Positions 1 through 8,532 are shown, counted from the first letter of the stretch. The stretch: 36,552 nt of DNA from Nocardioidaceae bacterium (GCA_030447585.1 JAUJOO010000001.1:319979-356530); one strand, 5' to 3'. A program made the numbers and translations. The notes: generated from the letters alone by a model not told the origin.

Positions 1-522
1 GCATGCCTCGCGCATCTGCGCGCTCAGCCCCGGGCCTTCCTGGCCGAAGACGAGCACGCAGCGGCGCGGCAGCTCTGCCTTCTCCAGCGCCACCGCACCA
101 GGCAGGTTGTCGACCCCCAGCAGCGGCAGGGCCTCGCCGACCGCCCAGTCCACCAGCGAGTCGACGGTTTTATGGTGGCGCACGTGCTGGTAGCGGTCGG
201 TCACCATGGCGCCGCGGCGGTTCCACCGCTTGCGGCCCACGATGTGCACCTGCGCGGCCAGGAAGGCATTCGCGGTCCGAACGACTGACCCGATGTTGAA
301 GTCGTGCTGCCAGTTCTCGATCGCGACATGGAAGCCATGCCGTCTGGTGTCGAGGTCAGCGACGATCGCCTCGAGACGCCAGTACCGGTAGCGGTCTGCC
401 ACGTTGCGACGGTCACCGTGACGGAGGAGCTCGGGGTCCAGACGCGGGTCGTCGGGCCAGACGCCTGGCCACGGTCCCACCCCGACGTCATACCGGCTCA
501 CGGGGCCAGTCGGTGTCTCCAC
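1..522 (-). CDS. TrmH/SpoU-family RNA methyltransferase (3' end cut by window)
   Basis: The visible part is 174 codons. It reads in one frame through FNIGSVVRTANAF, the N-terminal SPOUT motif, and reaches VFGQEGPGLS, the second conserved SPOUT motif. The third motif, which completes the S-adenosylmethionine knot, lies beyond the left edge, so the gene is partial. Members of this family 2'-O-methylate ribose in tRNA or rRNA; the target cannot be read here. The start is uncertain: GTG at 522-520 gives the longest form, and GTG at 501-499 is an alternative with a GGAG about 15 nt upstream. It is divergent from the DedA gene, with about 34 bp between the start codons. Family assignment is firm, substrate unknown. 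Confidence 0.85.
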   Translation of the reverse strand, partial: METPTGPVSRYDVGVGPWPGVWPDDPRLDPELLRHGDRRNVADRYRYWRLEAIVADLDTRRHGFHVAIENWQHDFNIGSVVRTANAFLAAQVHIVGRKRWNRRGAMVTDRYQHVRHHKTVDSLVDWAVGEALPLLGVDNLPGAVALEKAELPRRCVLVFGQEGPGLSAQMREAC

Positions 523-544
523 CGGCGTAACACTAGGTGCCGGT

Positions 545-550
545 TACGCT
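545..550 (+). promoter_or_regulatory. -10 hexamer TACGCT of a probable leaderless promoter (dedA)
   Basis: TACGCT lies 6 nt upstream of the GTG at 557. No ribosome-binding site is present, so transcription probably starts at the GTG. Confidence 0.5.
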
Positions 551-556
551 CGGGGG

Positions 557-1264
557 GTGCTGACCGACCCGCAAGGCCTCTTGCTGCTCGGTGGTCTGCT
601 CGACCCGCAGTACCTGATCGACCAGTTCGGGACGTACGCCCTGTGGGGTGCACTGCTCGTGATCTTCATCGAGTGCTGGCTCTTCCCGTTCCTCCCTGGT
701 GACTCGCTCCTCTTCTTGGTTGGTCTGCTCATCTCGCAGCAGGAGCAGATCACGGTGCCGCTGTGGTTGGCGTGCCTTTTGCTCACCGTCTCGGCGATCG
801 CGAGCAACGTGGTCGGCTACGGCGTCGGGGCCAGGGTGGGGCCGGCGATCTTCAACAAGCCGGACTCGCGCTTCTTCAAGCAGAGCCACGTCGACAAGAC
901 GTTCGCGTTCTTTGACAAGTACGGCAACCGCGCGATCGTGCTCGCGCGCTTCGTCCCCATCGTGCGGACCTTCATCACCTTGGCCGCGGGCGTCGGGCAC
1001 ATGCCGTTCCGCCGCTTCATCACCTACTCCGCCATCGGCGGGGTCCTGTGGGCGACGGGGGTGACGTTGCTCGGCTACTGGCTCGGGCAGGTGGACTTCG
1101 TGGCCCGCCACATCGACCTCATCCTGCTCGGCGTCGTGGCGTTGTCGGTCCTCCCGATCGCGTTCGAGGCGCTGCGGGCGCGTTCGGCGAACCGCGACGA
1201 GCGGTATGACGACGAGCATGAACGCGAGCAGGTGCTCCGCGACGAAGTCACCGACCCAGACTGA
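557..1264 (+). CDS. DedA-family membrane protein
   Basis: This is a 235-residue inner-membrane protein of the DedA/VTT family, whose members are linked to lipid scrambling and envelope homeostasis. It has hydrophobic segments at about 25-70, 70-95, 135-160, 165-180 and 190-210. Family landmarks are visible: an acidic FIECWLFPFLPGD stretch near residues 36-48 and the FARFVPIVRTF motif near 130-140 with its conserved arginines. The C-terminal 25 residues are charged and probably cytoplasmic. The GTG start has no Shine-Dalgarno but has a -10 hexamer 6 nt upstream. In mycobacteria a DedA gene also sits near a DUF3151 gene and purA, which fits this neighbourhood. Function beyond the family level is not predictable. 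Confidence 0.9.
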   Translation: MLTDPQGLLLLGGLLDPQYLIDQFGTYALWGALLVIFIECWLFPFLPGDSLLFLVGLLISQQEQITVPLWLACLLLTVSAIASNVVGYGVGARVGPAIFNKPDSRFFKQSHVDKTFAFFDKYGNRAIVLARFVPIVRTFITLAAGVGHMPFRRFITYSAIGGVLWATGVTLLGYWLGQVDFVARHIDLILLGVVALSVLPIAFEALRARSANRDERYDDEHEREQVLRDEVTDPD

Positions 1265-1335
1265 CCCGCCGCGAGTACCGGCAGGGGCTTGCCGAGTCGC
1301 CCGCCCTCACGTGCAGTGAGCTGCTCACCGGTGGG

Positions 1336-1749
1336 TCAGGAGGTCGGGGGGTGGAGCGGGGCTTCGGGGTCACAGTCGGCGAGGAATCCGCGGCAGCGCT
1401 GTGCTTCTTCGTGGTCGCCGATGCGCTCGGAAGCGTCTGCCAGGGCGGCCAGGCAGCGCAGAAAGCCCCGGTTCGGCTCATGGGACCACGGGACGGGGCC
1501 GTGTCCCTTCCAGCCGCTCTTGCGGAGCGCGTCGAGCCCCCGGTGGTAGCCGACCCGGGCATAGGCGTAGCCCTGCAGGTCGCGCCCTTCGGCCAGGGCG
1601 GCCTCAGCGAGGGTGGCCCAGGCGAGCGGCGAGGCGGGGTGGGACATGGCCACGGACTCCGGGTTGCCGTGATTGGCGAGTGGCTCGGCGGCGGGGTCGT
1701 CCGCAAGCAGGGTGGGAGGCGGGCCGCCGAGGAGGTTGTCGAACGTCAT
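1336..1749 (-). CDS. DUF3151 family protein
   Basis: This is a 137-residue soluble actinobacterial protein of unknown function. The core run AYARVGYHRGLDALRKSGWK and the following GPVPWSHEPNRGFLR are hallmarks of DUF3151, and the helix-rich make-up with conserved Trp/His residues resembles a TPR-like fold. The ATG at 1749 is followed by MTFDNLLGG, a typical N-terminus of the family. It converges on dedA. In mycobacteria the homologue lies in the purA-fba interval, so the context is conserved, but no activity is known to me. Confidence 0.88.
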   Translation of the reverse strand: MTFDNLLGGPPPTLLADDPAAEPLANHGNPESVAMSHPASPLAWATLAEAALAEGRDLQGYAYARVGYHRGLDALRKSGWKGHGPVPWSHEPNRGFLRCLAALADASERIGDHEEAQRCRGFLADCDPEAPLHPPTS

Positions 1750-1935
1750 ACGGCCATCTTGCCTGTGCCGTCGCGGCGTCCTCGGCGACCGGAAGCCTCC
1801 GAACCCCGGGACGGGTCAAGGTATCGAGTTACGCGGAGGCCTTGGAGTCAACGCGGAGCCATTGCTTATGAGCCCTCGATTCCGATAGTGTTCAGACACC
1901 ACTTTGCAGCCGCTATTGCGTGAATTGAGTGGGCA

Positions 1936-2366
1936 ATGCTCTTTCTCTCTGCTCGGAAGTTAGCGACGTTCGGTCTAGTCTCGATCTTGGCGGTCGTCTC
2001 GGGATGCTCCGGGACCGATGCCAATAAGGGCCCCGCTGTAGCGGAGACCGATAGTGGATTCAAGGTCCTCGTTGCTGGGCCCACCAATGGGTCCGGCAGA
2101 GGCGCGTACCGGCGAACTCGATGATGTGGAGGGTTGTTTGGGCATTCGGCTGTGGAGGAACTGGTGGTGGCGCTCATTTCCGTCTGGGACGAAAGTTTCC
2201 AGCAACGGCGAAGTGACTTTCCCGACGGGCCCTTTCTCAAAGTCGGTGACAGTATCGAGGGCGGCGGCTCCTTCTACGAGGACCGGACTCCTGATCCCGC
2301 CCGAAGGTGCCCGACGTCTGCAGCGGTGCTGCGATGATCCTCATCGGTGATTTGGACGCGCTGTGA
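1936..2366 (+). pseudogene. Broken lipoprotein gene (several frameshifts)
   Basis: The first 50 codons encode a lysine/arginine-bearing start, a hydrophobic core and the lipobox VVSGC, so the product would have been a lipid-anchored exported protein. The frame closes at 2124, but coherent protein continues by alternating frames: GELDDVEGCLGI in frame 2, SFPSGTKVSSNGEVTFPTGP in frame 2, FLKVGDSIEGGGSFYEDRTP in frame 1 and ILIGDLDAL with a stop at 2366 in frame 3. Together these make a domain of about 140 residues with no recognised family. At least four one- or two-base shifts are needed. The start region is richer in A+T than its neighbours. It converges on the lipid-kinase remnant. It could be a real pseudogene or an intact gene with sequence errors. 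Confidence 0.6.
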
Positions 2367-2383
2367 TCCTGGGGGACTCCGTG

Positions 2384-3329
2384 TCAGCGGCAGTCGCCGG
2401 TGTCAGCCGGCCGTGTCGCCGTCGCCGTCGCTCTGCCGGGGGTCGGGAGCTGCATGGCGAAGGCGCGAGGCTGGACCCGCCACGTTCGCGCCCGAAACGG
2501 ACCCGTCAGCTCCCGTCCGCGTTGCACCAGAACGCTTCCCCGCTCACCGAGACAGTCCTCGCCCGCACGGCGCGCACGTCATCACGTTCCTCGTGAGTGC
2601 CACGCTTGAGGTGTACGCCGTACAGCAGTCGCTCTCGGGGATCGACGGCGAACGAGACCACGACATCGACCGCGCCGTCCGTCGGGTCCGCCTTGCGGGG
2701 CCAAGGCGGTGCCGCCTCCAGATGTTGGGCCCATTGCCGATGCCGACCTGGAGCACGCGGTGGCGGCCCTTTGCGAGCACGCTTTCGTCTGCGACGACTC
2801 GAAGCTTGTGCCCCTGCGCGCCTTGACGCCCGCCTTGACCAGTTCGACGAGGTAACTGGCCTTGCCCAGCCGCTTCTTCCACGGCTTCGCCTTCGCGGGC
2901 TGCGTCGGCACCCACGCCGATATGGACGGCGTTGACGACGATGCCGGACTTGTCGTCGACCAGCACGTCGACCTCGACGGTGGGGCCGTCGCTCGCCGAT
3001 CACGCCGGCCGCCTCGGCCGGTGCTGGGAATGCCCACCCCGCTCGCGAAGTCGTTGCCCGTTCCGAGTGGGATGAGCCCGATCGTCGGACCGCTCAGGTC
3101 GCCGGCGTCGAACAGCACTCCGACCACCGCGTGCAGGCTGCCGTCACCTCCCGCGACCACCACGTCTCGTCCGTCCCGACCGCCGAGGACCTCACGCAAC
3201 TCGTCGACGTCGCCGGTGCAGGCGACCCGGACGTCCGCCCTGGACCGCAGCACAACGAGCGCTTCCTCGACCGCCTCCTTCGTCATGGGTGCCCGCCTCG
3301 GCGCTGGTGATGAGCAGGATCCGATCCAC
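2384..3329 (-). pseudogene. Diacylglycerol-kinase-like lipid kinase, frameshifted
   Basis: Pieces in all three minus-strand frames join into a complete DAGK catalytic domain. The N-terminus is [13 protein letters not shown], followed by [16 protein letters not shown] (the GGDGS nucleotide loop) and [13 protein letters not shown] (second family motif). Then come VDVLVDDKSGIVVNAVHIGVG, LRVVADESVLAKG, VLQVGIGNGPNI, DGAVDVVVSFAVDPRERL and VSVSGEAFWCNADG, with a last segment closing at 2384. Such enzymes phosphorylate diacylglycerol or a related lipid. About six single-base shifts break the frame while motifs stay intact. GTG at 3329 is the likely start because TAGAGT lies 7 nt upstream. Expected intact length is about 310 residues. 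Confidence 0.75.
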
Positions 3330-3336
3330 GCGCCGA

Positions 3337-3342
3337 ACTCTA
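3337..3342 (-). promoter_or_regulatory. -10 hexamer TAGAGT of a probable leaderless promoter (lipid kinase)
   Basis: Read on the minus strand, TAGAGT is followed by 7 nt and then the GTG at 3329-3327. There is no ribosome-binding site. The survival of this promoter next to a broken coding region argues that decay, if real, is recent. Confidence 0.45.
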
Positions 3343-3558
3343 GTGGTGCCGGTCGGAGGACTTGAGCATCTGGCAGCGACCTGGCTGGCGAGCGCGCGTC
3401 TGGGACGGCTTCGACCTCCGCTGTGCTGTGCGGTTCCGCCAGCATTCAGCCGCAGAGCCCTGGCTGTTGCACGCTGGTTGATGCATACAGCCGGGCTTCG
3501 ATGTCTGCGTCGTACGACGTGGACGTCGGGCCGAGAGGTACGAGGAGACGGTGCGCAC

Positions 3559-4831
3559 ATGCCCGCGATCGTGATCGTCGGAGCCCAGTGGGGGGACGAG
3601 GGCAAAGGTAGGGCGACCGACCTGCTCGGCAGCAGCGTCGGCTACGTCGTCAAGTTCAACGGCGGCAACAACGCCGGCCATACGGTCGTGATCGGCGCGA
3701 GACCTACGCCCTCCATCTCCTCTCGAGTGGCATCCTGGACAGCCGGCTGCATCCCGTGATCGGCAACGGTGTCGTCGTCGACCTCGGGGTCCTGGTCGAG
3801 GAGCTCGACGCCTCGAGGCGCGTGGATCGACGAAGGCCCTGCTCGTCAGCGCCAACGCCCACCTCATCTGCGAGTACCACCGCACCCTCGACAAGGTGGC
3901 GGAGCGCTTCCTCGGTTCCCGCAAGATCGGCACGACCGGTCGGGGTGATCGGACTGGCGTACGCCGACAAGATGAACTGATCGGGGTGCGAATGCAGGAC
4001 GTCTTCGACGAGAAGATCCTGCGGCAGAAGCGCTGGAGGGTGCGCGCTCGACCTCAAGAACCAGATCCTCGCCAAGATCTACAACCGCCGGGCGATCGAG
4101 GTCGACCAGATCCTCGACGAGCTGCTCGAGCACCGCGACCGGCTGGCGCCGATGGTGGCCGACACCGGCCTGGTGCTCAACCAGGCGCTCGACCGGGGCG
4201 AGACCGTGCCTCGAAGCCGGCCAGGCGACGCTGTTCGACGTCGACCACGGCACCTACCTGTTCGTGACCTCATCTTCGGCGACGGCCGGCGGCGCCTGCA
4301 CCGGTTCGGCATCCCGCCGATGCGGCAGAAGGCGTCATCGGGATCGTGAAGGCGTACACGACCAGTCGGCGCAGGGCCGTCCCCACCGAGCTGCTCGACG
4401 ACAGCGGCGAGTTCCTCCGCAAGACGGGCCGGGAGTACGGCACCACGACAGGACGCCCGCGGCGCTGCGGCTGGTTCGACGCGGTGATCGCCCGGTACGC
4501 CGCCCGTCAACGGGGTCACCGACTTCGTGCCGACCAAGCTCGACGTGCTGACCGGCCTGGAGACGGTGCCCGTCTGCGTCGCGTATGACGTCGACGGCGT
4601 ACGCCACGACGAGATGCCCGTCAACCAGACCGACTTTCACCACGCCAAGCCGATCTACCAGGAGCTACCGGGCTGGTGGAGGACAGCATCTCGGCGGTGC
4701 GCACCCTTGCCGACCCGCCGGCGAACGCGCGCGCCTACGTCGAGACGGTCGAGGCTATGTGCGGTGCCCGCATCTCGGCGGTGGGTGTCGGACTGGGCGA
4801 GACGAGACCGCGGTCCTCCACGATCTCCTAG
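3559..4831 (+). pseudogene. purA: Adenylosuccinate synthetase, frameshifted
   Basis: PurA joins IMP and aspartate with GTP to give adenylosuccinate, the first step from IMP to AMP. The ATG at 3559 opens [17 protein letters not shown] with the GDEGKG phosphate loop, followed by [13 protein letters not shown]. Further on, in shifting frames, are the [11 protein letters not shown] region, [57 protein letters not shown] (the IMP-site neighbourhood), [18 protein letters not shown], and a C-terminus near [12 protein letters not shown]. The full length of the family (about 425 residues) is covered, but about ten one- or two-base shifts prevent translation. Motifs between shifts are almost perfect, so errors or very recent decay are more likely than old decay. 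The 3' limit is approximate. Confidence 0.85.
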
Positions 4832-4853
4832 GTGTGGCTGGTGGCACAGGTCC

Positions 4854-4926
4854 ACATCGCAACTCCCGCTCTACATCGTAGATCTGCGATGTAAACCGTC
4901 CAAGTGGGCCGTTACATCGCAAACGC
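4854..4926 (+). promoter_or_regulatory. Cluster of TGCGATGT half-sites upstream of purD (candidate operator)
   Basis: The cluster holds ACATCGCA at 4854-4861, an almost perfect 22-bp palindrome at 4872-4893 (arms TACATCG and CGATGTA, centre AGATCT) and TTACATCGCAAACGC at 4912-4926. The last site covers the -35 position of the putative purD promoter. Bases 4872-4926 match 15767-15713 on the other strand with nearly the same spacing. The regulator is unknown. Confidence 0.6.
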
Positions 4927-4941
4927 AGGCGGCGGGTTCGG

Positions 4942-4947
4942 TAGGGT
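4942..4947 (+). promoter_or_regulatory. -10 hexamer TAGGGT upstream of purD
   Basis: TAGGGT lies 8 nt before the purD GTG at 4956, consistent with a leaderless or near-leaderless transcript. The half-site cluster ends 15 bp upstream of it. Confidence 0.45.
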
Positions 4948-4955
4948 CGGCACCT

Positions 4956-6217
4956 GTGAGGGTGCTGGTGATCGGGACAGGGTGGCCGTGAGCACGCTCT
5001 CGTGCTAGCTCTTGTTCGGGACCACGACGTCGAGGCGGTCTACGCCGCACCGGCAACCCCGGGATCGCACAGGTCGCCCAGCTGCATCCCGTGGACCCGG
5101 CGGACGGCGAGGCGGTGGTGACACTGGCGGCCACGCTCGGCGTCGACCCCGTCGTCATCGGGCCCGAGGCGCCGCTTGTCGCTGGCGTCGCCGACGCCGT
5201 ACGCGCTGCGGGTATCGCCTGCTTCGGCTCCGGCAGGACGCGGCGGCGGTCGAGGGCTCGAAGGCGTTCGCCAAGGACGTCATGGCGACGGCGGGGATAC
5301 CCACCGCGCGCGCCCAGGTGTGAGTCACCGGCTGAGGTGGCCACCGCCCTTGACGCGTTCGGGCCGCCGTACGTCGTCAAGGACGACCGTCTCGCCGCAG
5401 GTAAAGGCGTGGTCGTGACGACCGACCGTGCCGCCGCGCTCGCCCGCGGCGTGCCAGCGGACCGTGATCGAGGAGTACCTGGACGGGCCAGAGGTGTCCT
5501 CGTTCGGCGTCTGCGACGGCGACACCGTGCTGCCGATGCAACCGGCCCAGGACTTCAAGCGCCTGCTCGACTCGGACCGCGGCCCGAACACCGGCGGCAT
5601 GGGTGCCTACACCCCGCTGCCGTGGGCGCCGTCGGGGCTCGTGGAGGAGGTCGCGGCCGCCGTGCTCCGGCCATGGTAGCAGAGCTTGCTCGGCGCGGCA
5701 TGCCTTTCGTGGGTCTTCTCTATGCCGGGCTGGCGCTCACCTCTCGCGGCATACGGGTGGTCGAGTTCAACGCACGCTTCGGTGACCCGGAGACGCAGGC
5801 GCTGTTGCCGCTGCTCGAGACGCTGCTCGGCCAGGTGCTGTATGCCGCGATCGACCGCCGGCTGGCCGACTCCGGGCCTCCGCTGGAGCTCCGGCGCGTC
5901 GGTGGCCGTCGTCATGGCCGCCGCCGGGTACCCAGGCTCTCCACGCAAAGGCGACGTCATCGACGGCATCGAGGCAGCGGAGTCGCTCGACGGCGTACAC
6001 ATCCTCCAGGCGGGTACGGCGCCCGCACCGGGCGGTCTTCTCATACCGTAGGCGGGCGGTGCTGGCGACAGCAGTCGCCGACGACCTGCCCACCGCCCGC
6101 ACCCGCGCCTACGAGGGCGTCGGGGCCATCTCCTTCGACGGCGCTCAGTACCGCACCGACATTGCGGCAGCGGCCGCCGGACTGGCTGGCGCGAACGACG
6201 GCTCGCCGTCGCGCTGA
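4956..6217 (+). pseudogene. purD: Phosphoribosylamine-glycine ligase, frameshifted
   Basis: PurD makes glycinamide ribonucleotide from phosphoribosylamine, glycine and ATP. The pieces give an almost full ATP-grasp enzyme of about 415 residues: [15 protein letters not shown] at the N-terminus, then VVIGPEAPLVAG, GSKAFAKDVMATAGIPTA, PPYVVKDDRLAAGKGVVV (ATP-binding lysine loop), [51 protein letters not shown] (metal-binding Glu/Asn) and a C-terminal ARTRAYEGVGAISFDGAQYRTDIA ending at TGA 6215-6217. About eight small shifts split it, near 4980, 5055, 5235, 5320, 5455, 5670, 5893 and 6045. The GTG start and a promoter-like region are intact. It directly follows purA, as in related actinomycetes. 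Confidence 0.85.
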
Positions 6218-6237
6218 GCCAGTGGACGGCAATCATG

Positions 6238-6517
6238 ACTTCGAGCCGGAGGAGTCTCGCCCTCGATCGGGTCCGTCGGGACGCCTACCACAACGCTCTG
6301 ATGGAGACGATCAACGGTCTCTACAGGCCGAGTGCATCCGCACCGAGGTCTTCCAAGATCGCCGTACCGGACCATCGCCGACATCGAGTACGCAACCGGT
6401 GGGCGGGTCGACCGGTATAACCAGCGACGCCTCCACGGAACGCTTGGCATGATGACTCCAGTGGAGTCCGAGCAGCACCACTACGCGACCCTCAACTCAG
6501 AGCCGCAACCCGTATGA
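6238..6517 (+). mobile_element. IS3-family transposase remnant (C-terminal end of OrfB)
   Basis: Read across frames, the DNA encodes the last 90 or so residues of an IS3-type DDE transposase: SIGSVG, DAYHNALMETINGLY with the catalytic Glu, AECIRTEVF, PYRTIADIEYATGG, VDRYNQRRLHGTLGMMTPVE and a C-terminal EPQPV before the stop at 6515-6517. The first two thirds of the gene and the left end are missing. Two or three small shifts lie within 6270-6370; the last 50 codons are in one frame. The remnant starts within about 25 bp of the purD stop and its stop codon overlaps the next ATG. It is evidence of a past insertion or rearrangement at the edge of the broken block. Confidence 0.75.
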
Positions 6518-6942
6518 GAGGGGCAGAGCACCCGGGGCGCTTCACCGCGACCGGCGTCGCCGTGGCGGTGGTCACCAGCTTGTTGTTCGCGGCCTTCGTG
6601 CACGTCTTCGGCTTCTACTGGATGGAATGTGGTCTCGTCGGGGATGGTGCGGCGGTTCCACCCGCGGCCGCATCGGACCAGGGGCGCCTGTGTCGCGCTG
6701 GGGCCGACTTCGCCCCTGCCGGCGCCGCGATTATCGCCGTCGTTTACCTGGCGGCGGCCGGCTTGGCCTGGAAGCTCTGGCGTCGAGGGACCTGGCCGTG
6801 GCGCAAGGTGATGTCGATGACCGTCCTTATCCTCTCGCCCCTTCTAGGGCTGTTGACCGCCTCCGCCCCAGCCGACGACTGCACAGAGACGCAGCAGGCG
6901 GACCGACCGTCCTCTTGTGTGCGGTCATCGGAGGGCCTTTAG
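6514..6942 (+). CDS. Small hypothetical membrane protein
   Basis: The 142-residue product has three predicted membrane segments, at about 12-33, 70-88 and 100-115, and four Cys residues outside them (near 39, 60, 124 and 135), which might pair in an extracytoplasmic loop and tail. The ATG overlaps the transposase stop as ATGA and has no clear ribosome-binding site, so either the true start is further inside or the 5' end was replaced when the IS landed. I recognise no family. Codon use is typical for the window, which supports coding. Confidence 0.55.
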   Translation: MRGAEHPGRFTATGVAVAVVTSLLFAAFVHVFGFYWMECGLVGDGAAVPPAAASDQGRLCRAGADFAPAGAAIIAVVYLAAAGLAWKLWRRGTWPWRKVMSMTVLILSPLLGLLTASAPADDCTETQQADRPSSCVRSSEGL

Positions 6943-6958
6943 CATCGATGGGAGCTCA

Positions 6959-7114
6959 ATGAGGAAGATCACTGGTAAGCAGCTGCTTCCGGGCGTGGCC
7001 GCACTCGCCCAACGATGCATTGGGTCAACTCCTGTCGCAATCTCAATAGGCCTCGCTAACTGTCGAGAGCTTCGGGCCCTTGGTGAATCCCTCTACGGGA
7101 TACTGAGGCCGTGA
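6959..7114 (+). CDS. Possible 51-residue small ORF upstream of purB
   Basis: ATG at 6959 is preceded by GGGAG four bases upstream and opens a 51-codon frame (starting MRKITGKQLLPG) whose stop, TGA at 7112-7114, overlaps the purB GTG at 7111 as GTGA. This layout would allow translational coupling. Composition is less GC-biased than real genes here and there is no known family, so it may be chance. Confidence 0.25.
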   Translation: MRKITGKQLLPGVAALAQRCIGSTPVAISIGLANCRELRALGESLYGILRP

Positions 7115-8532
7115 CCATCCCGAACGTGCTCGCCACGCGGTACGCCTCCCCAGCGATGCGCGAGCTGTGGTCACCAGAGGCAAGGGTCATCGCGGAGCGC
7201 CGCCTGTGGATCGCCGTCCTCCAAGCGCAGCGCGAGCTTGGCGTCGACGTGCCAGACGGTGTCGTCGAGGACTACGAGCGTGTCGTTGACCACGTCGACC
7301 TGGAGTCCATCGCGGAGCGGGAACGCACGACCCGCCATGACGTCAAGGCGCGGATCGAGGAGTTCTGCTCGCTTGCCGGCCAGCAGCACATCCACCGAGG
7401 TATGACGAGCCGCGACCTGACCGAGAACGTGGAGCAGCTGCAGATCCGCACGTCTTTGCTCCTGACGCGGACCAAGATGATCGCCACCATCGCGCGGCTT
7501 GGTGAGCTCGCCGCCCAGCATCGCGACCTTGTCATGACCGGCCGGACCCACAACGTCGCCGCCCAGGCAACCACGCTCGGCAAACGGTTCGCCTCCACCG
7601 CTGAAGAGATGCTGCTCGGCCTACAGCGGCTCGACGAGCTGAGCGCCCGCTACCCCCTGCGCGGCATCAAAGGCCCCGTCGGCACGTCGCAGGACCAGCT
7701 CGACCTCCTCGAAGGAGACCCCGCCAGGCTCGCCGACCTTGAGCAGCGGGTCTGTGAACACCTCGGCTTCGACCACGTACTGACCAGCGTCGGCCAGGTC
7801 TACCCGCGGTCCCTCGACTTCGACGTCGTCTCCTGCCTCGTGCAGGGCGTGGCGCCCCTGAGCAGCCTCGCTACCACGATCCGGCTGATGGCTGGGCACG
7901 AGCTCGTCACGGAGGGCTTCCAGCCCGGGCAGGTGGGTTCGAGCGCGATGCCGCACAAGATGAACACCCGCTCCTGCGAGCGCGTCAACGGGCTCGCCGT
8001 CGTACTGCGTGGCCAGCTGTCCATGGTGAGCGAGCTCGCCGGAAGCCAGTGGAACGAGGGAGACGTCTCCTGCAGCGTGGTACGCCGCATCGCTTTGCCC
8101 GACGCGTTCTTCGCAGCCGACGGGCTCTTCGAAACCTTCCTGACCGTGCTGGCGGAGTTCGGGGTTTTCCCGGCTGTGGTGCAACGCGAGCTCGAGCGCT
8201 ACCTGCCGTTCCTCGGCACGACGAAGATCCTGACCGCGGCGGTCCAGCGCGGCGTCGGCCGCGAGACCGCCCACGAGGTGATCAAGCAGCACGCCGTCTC
8301 GGTTGCCCTGCAGATGCGGGAGAAGGGCGCCGAGCGCAACGACCTCCTCGACCGGCTCGCTGCAGATGAACGGCTCGGGCTCAACGCTGTCGACCTGGCG
8401 GCGATGGTGGCCGAGCCGCTGTCGTTCACCGGAACGGCGGGTACGCAGGTCGACGACGTCGTACGCCGCATCGAGCAGCTAGCCGCGACGGACCGGGAGG
8501 CCGCCAGCTATCGGCCGGGCGCGATCCTCTGA
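7111..8532 (+). CDS. purB: Adenylosuccinate lyase
   Basis: PurB is a 473-residue cytoplasmic lyase of the fumarase/aspartase superfamily. It splits SAICAR to AICAR plus fumarate in IMP synthesis, and adenylosuccinate to AMP plus fumarate. Visible landmarks are RHDVKARIEEF near 72-82, GMTSRDLTEN near 93-102, the catalytic His region TGRTHNVAAQAT near 143-154, and the superfamily signature SSAMPHKMN at 277-285 with the mobile-loop Ser. Length is normal for the actinobacterial form. The GTG start gives MTIPNVLATRYASP, a typical N-terminus. It is downstream of purD with the IS remnant and a membrane protein between them, and converges on the kinase gene. Intact. Confidence 0.97.
   Translation: MTIPNVLATRYASPAMRELWSPEARVIAERRLWIAVLQAQRELGVDVPDGVVEDYERVVDHVDLESIAERERTTRHDVKARIEEFCSLAGQQHIHRGMTSRDLTENVEQLQIRTSLLLTRTKMIATIARLGELAAQHRDLVMTGRTHNVAAQATTLGKRFASTAEEMLLGLQRLDELSARYPLRGIKGPVGTSQDQLDLLEGDPARLADLEQRVCEHLGFDHVLTSVGQVYPRSLDFDVVSCLVQGVAPLSSLATTIRLMAGHELVTEGFQPGQVGSSAMPHKMNTRSCERVNGLAVVLRGQLSMVSELAGSQWNEGDVSCSVVRRIALPDAFFAADGLFETFLTVLAEFGVFPAVVQRELERYLPFLGTTKILTAAVQRGVGRETAHEVIKQHAVSVALQMREKGAERNDLLDRLAADERLGLNAVDLAAMVAEPLSFTGTAGTQVDDVVRRIEQLAATDREAASYRPGAIL

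Noticed and set aside
533-1219. Long minus-strand open frame opposite the DedA gene
   Set aside because: Its Arg/Glu/His-rich composition is typical of antisense frames in high-GC genes, and the plus-strand frame has clear DedA motifs.
4872-4893. Palindrome read as a purA terminator
   Set aside because: No U-run follows, and the same block occurs in the opposite orientation before purS, so a regulator site or dispersed repeat fits better.
3559-6217. Programmed frameshifting in purA and purD
   Set aside because: About ten shifts per gene, in both directions and without slippery sites, cannot be programmed recoding.
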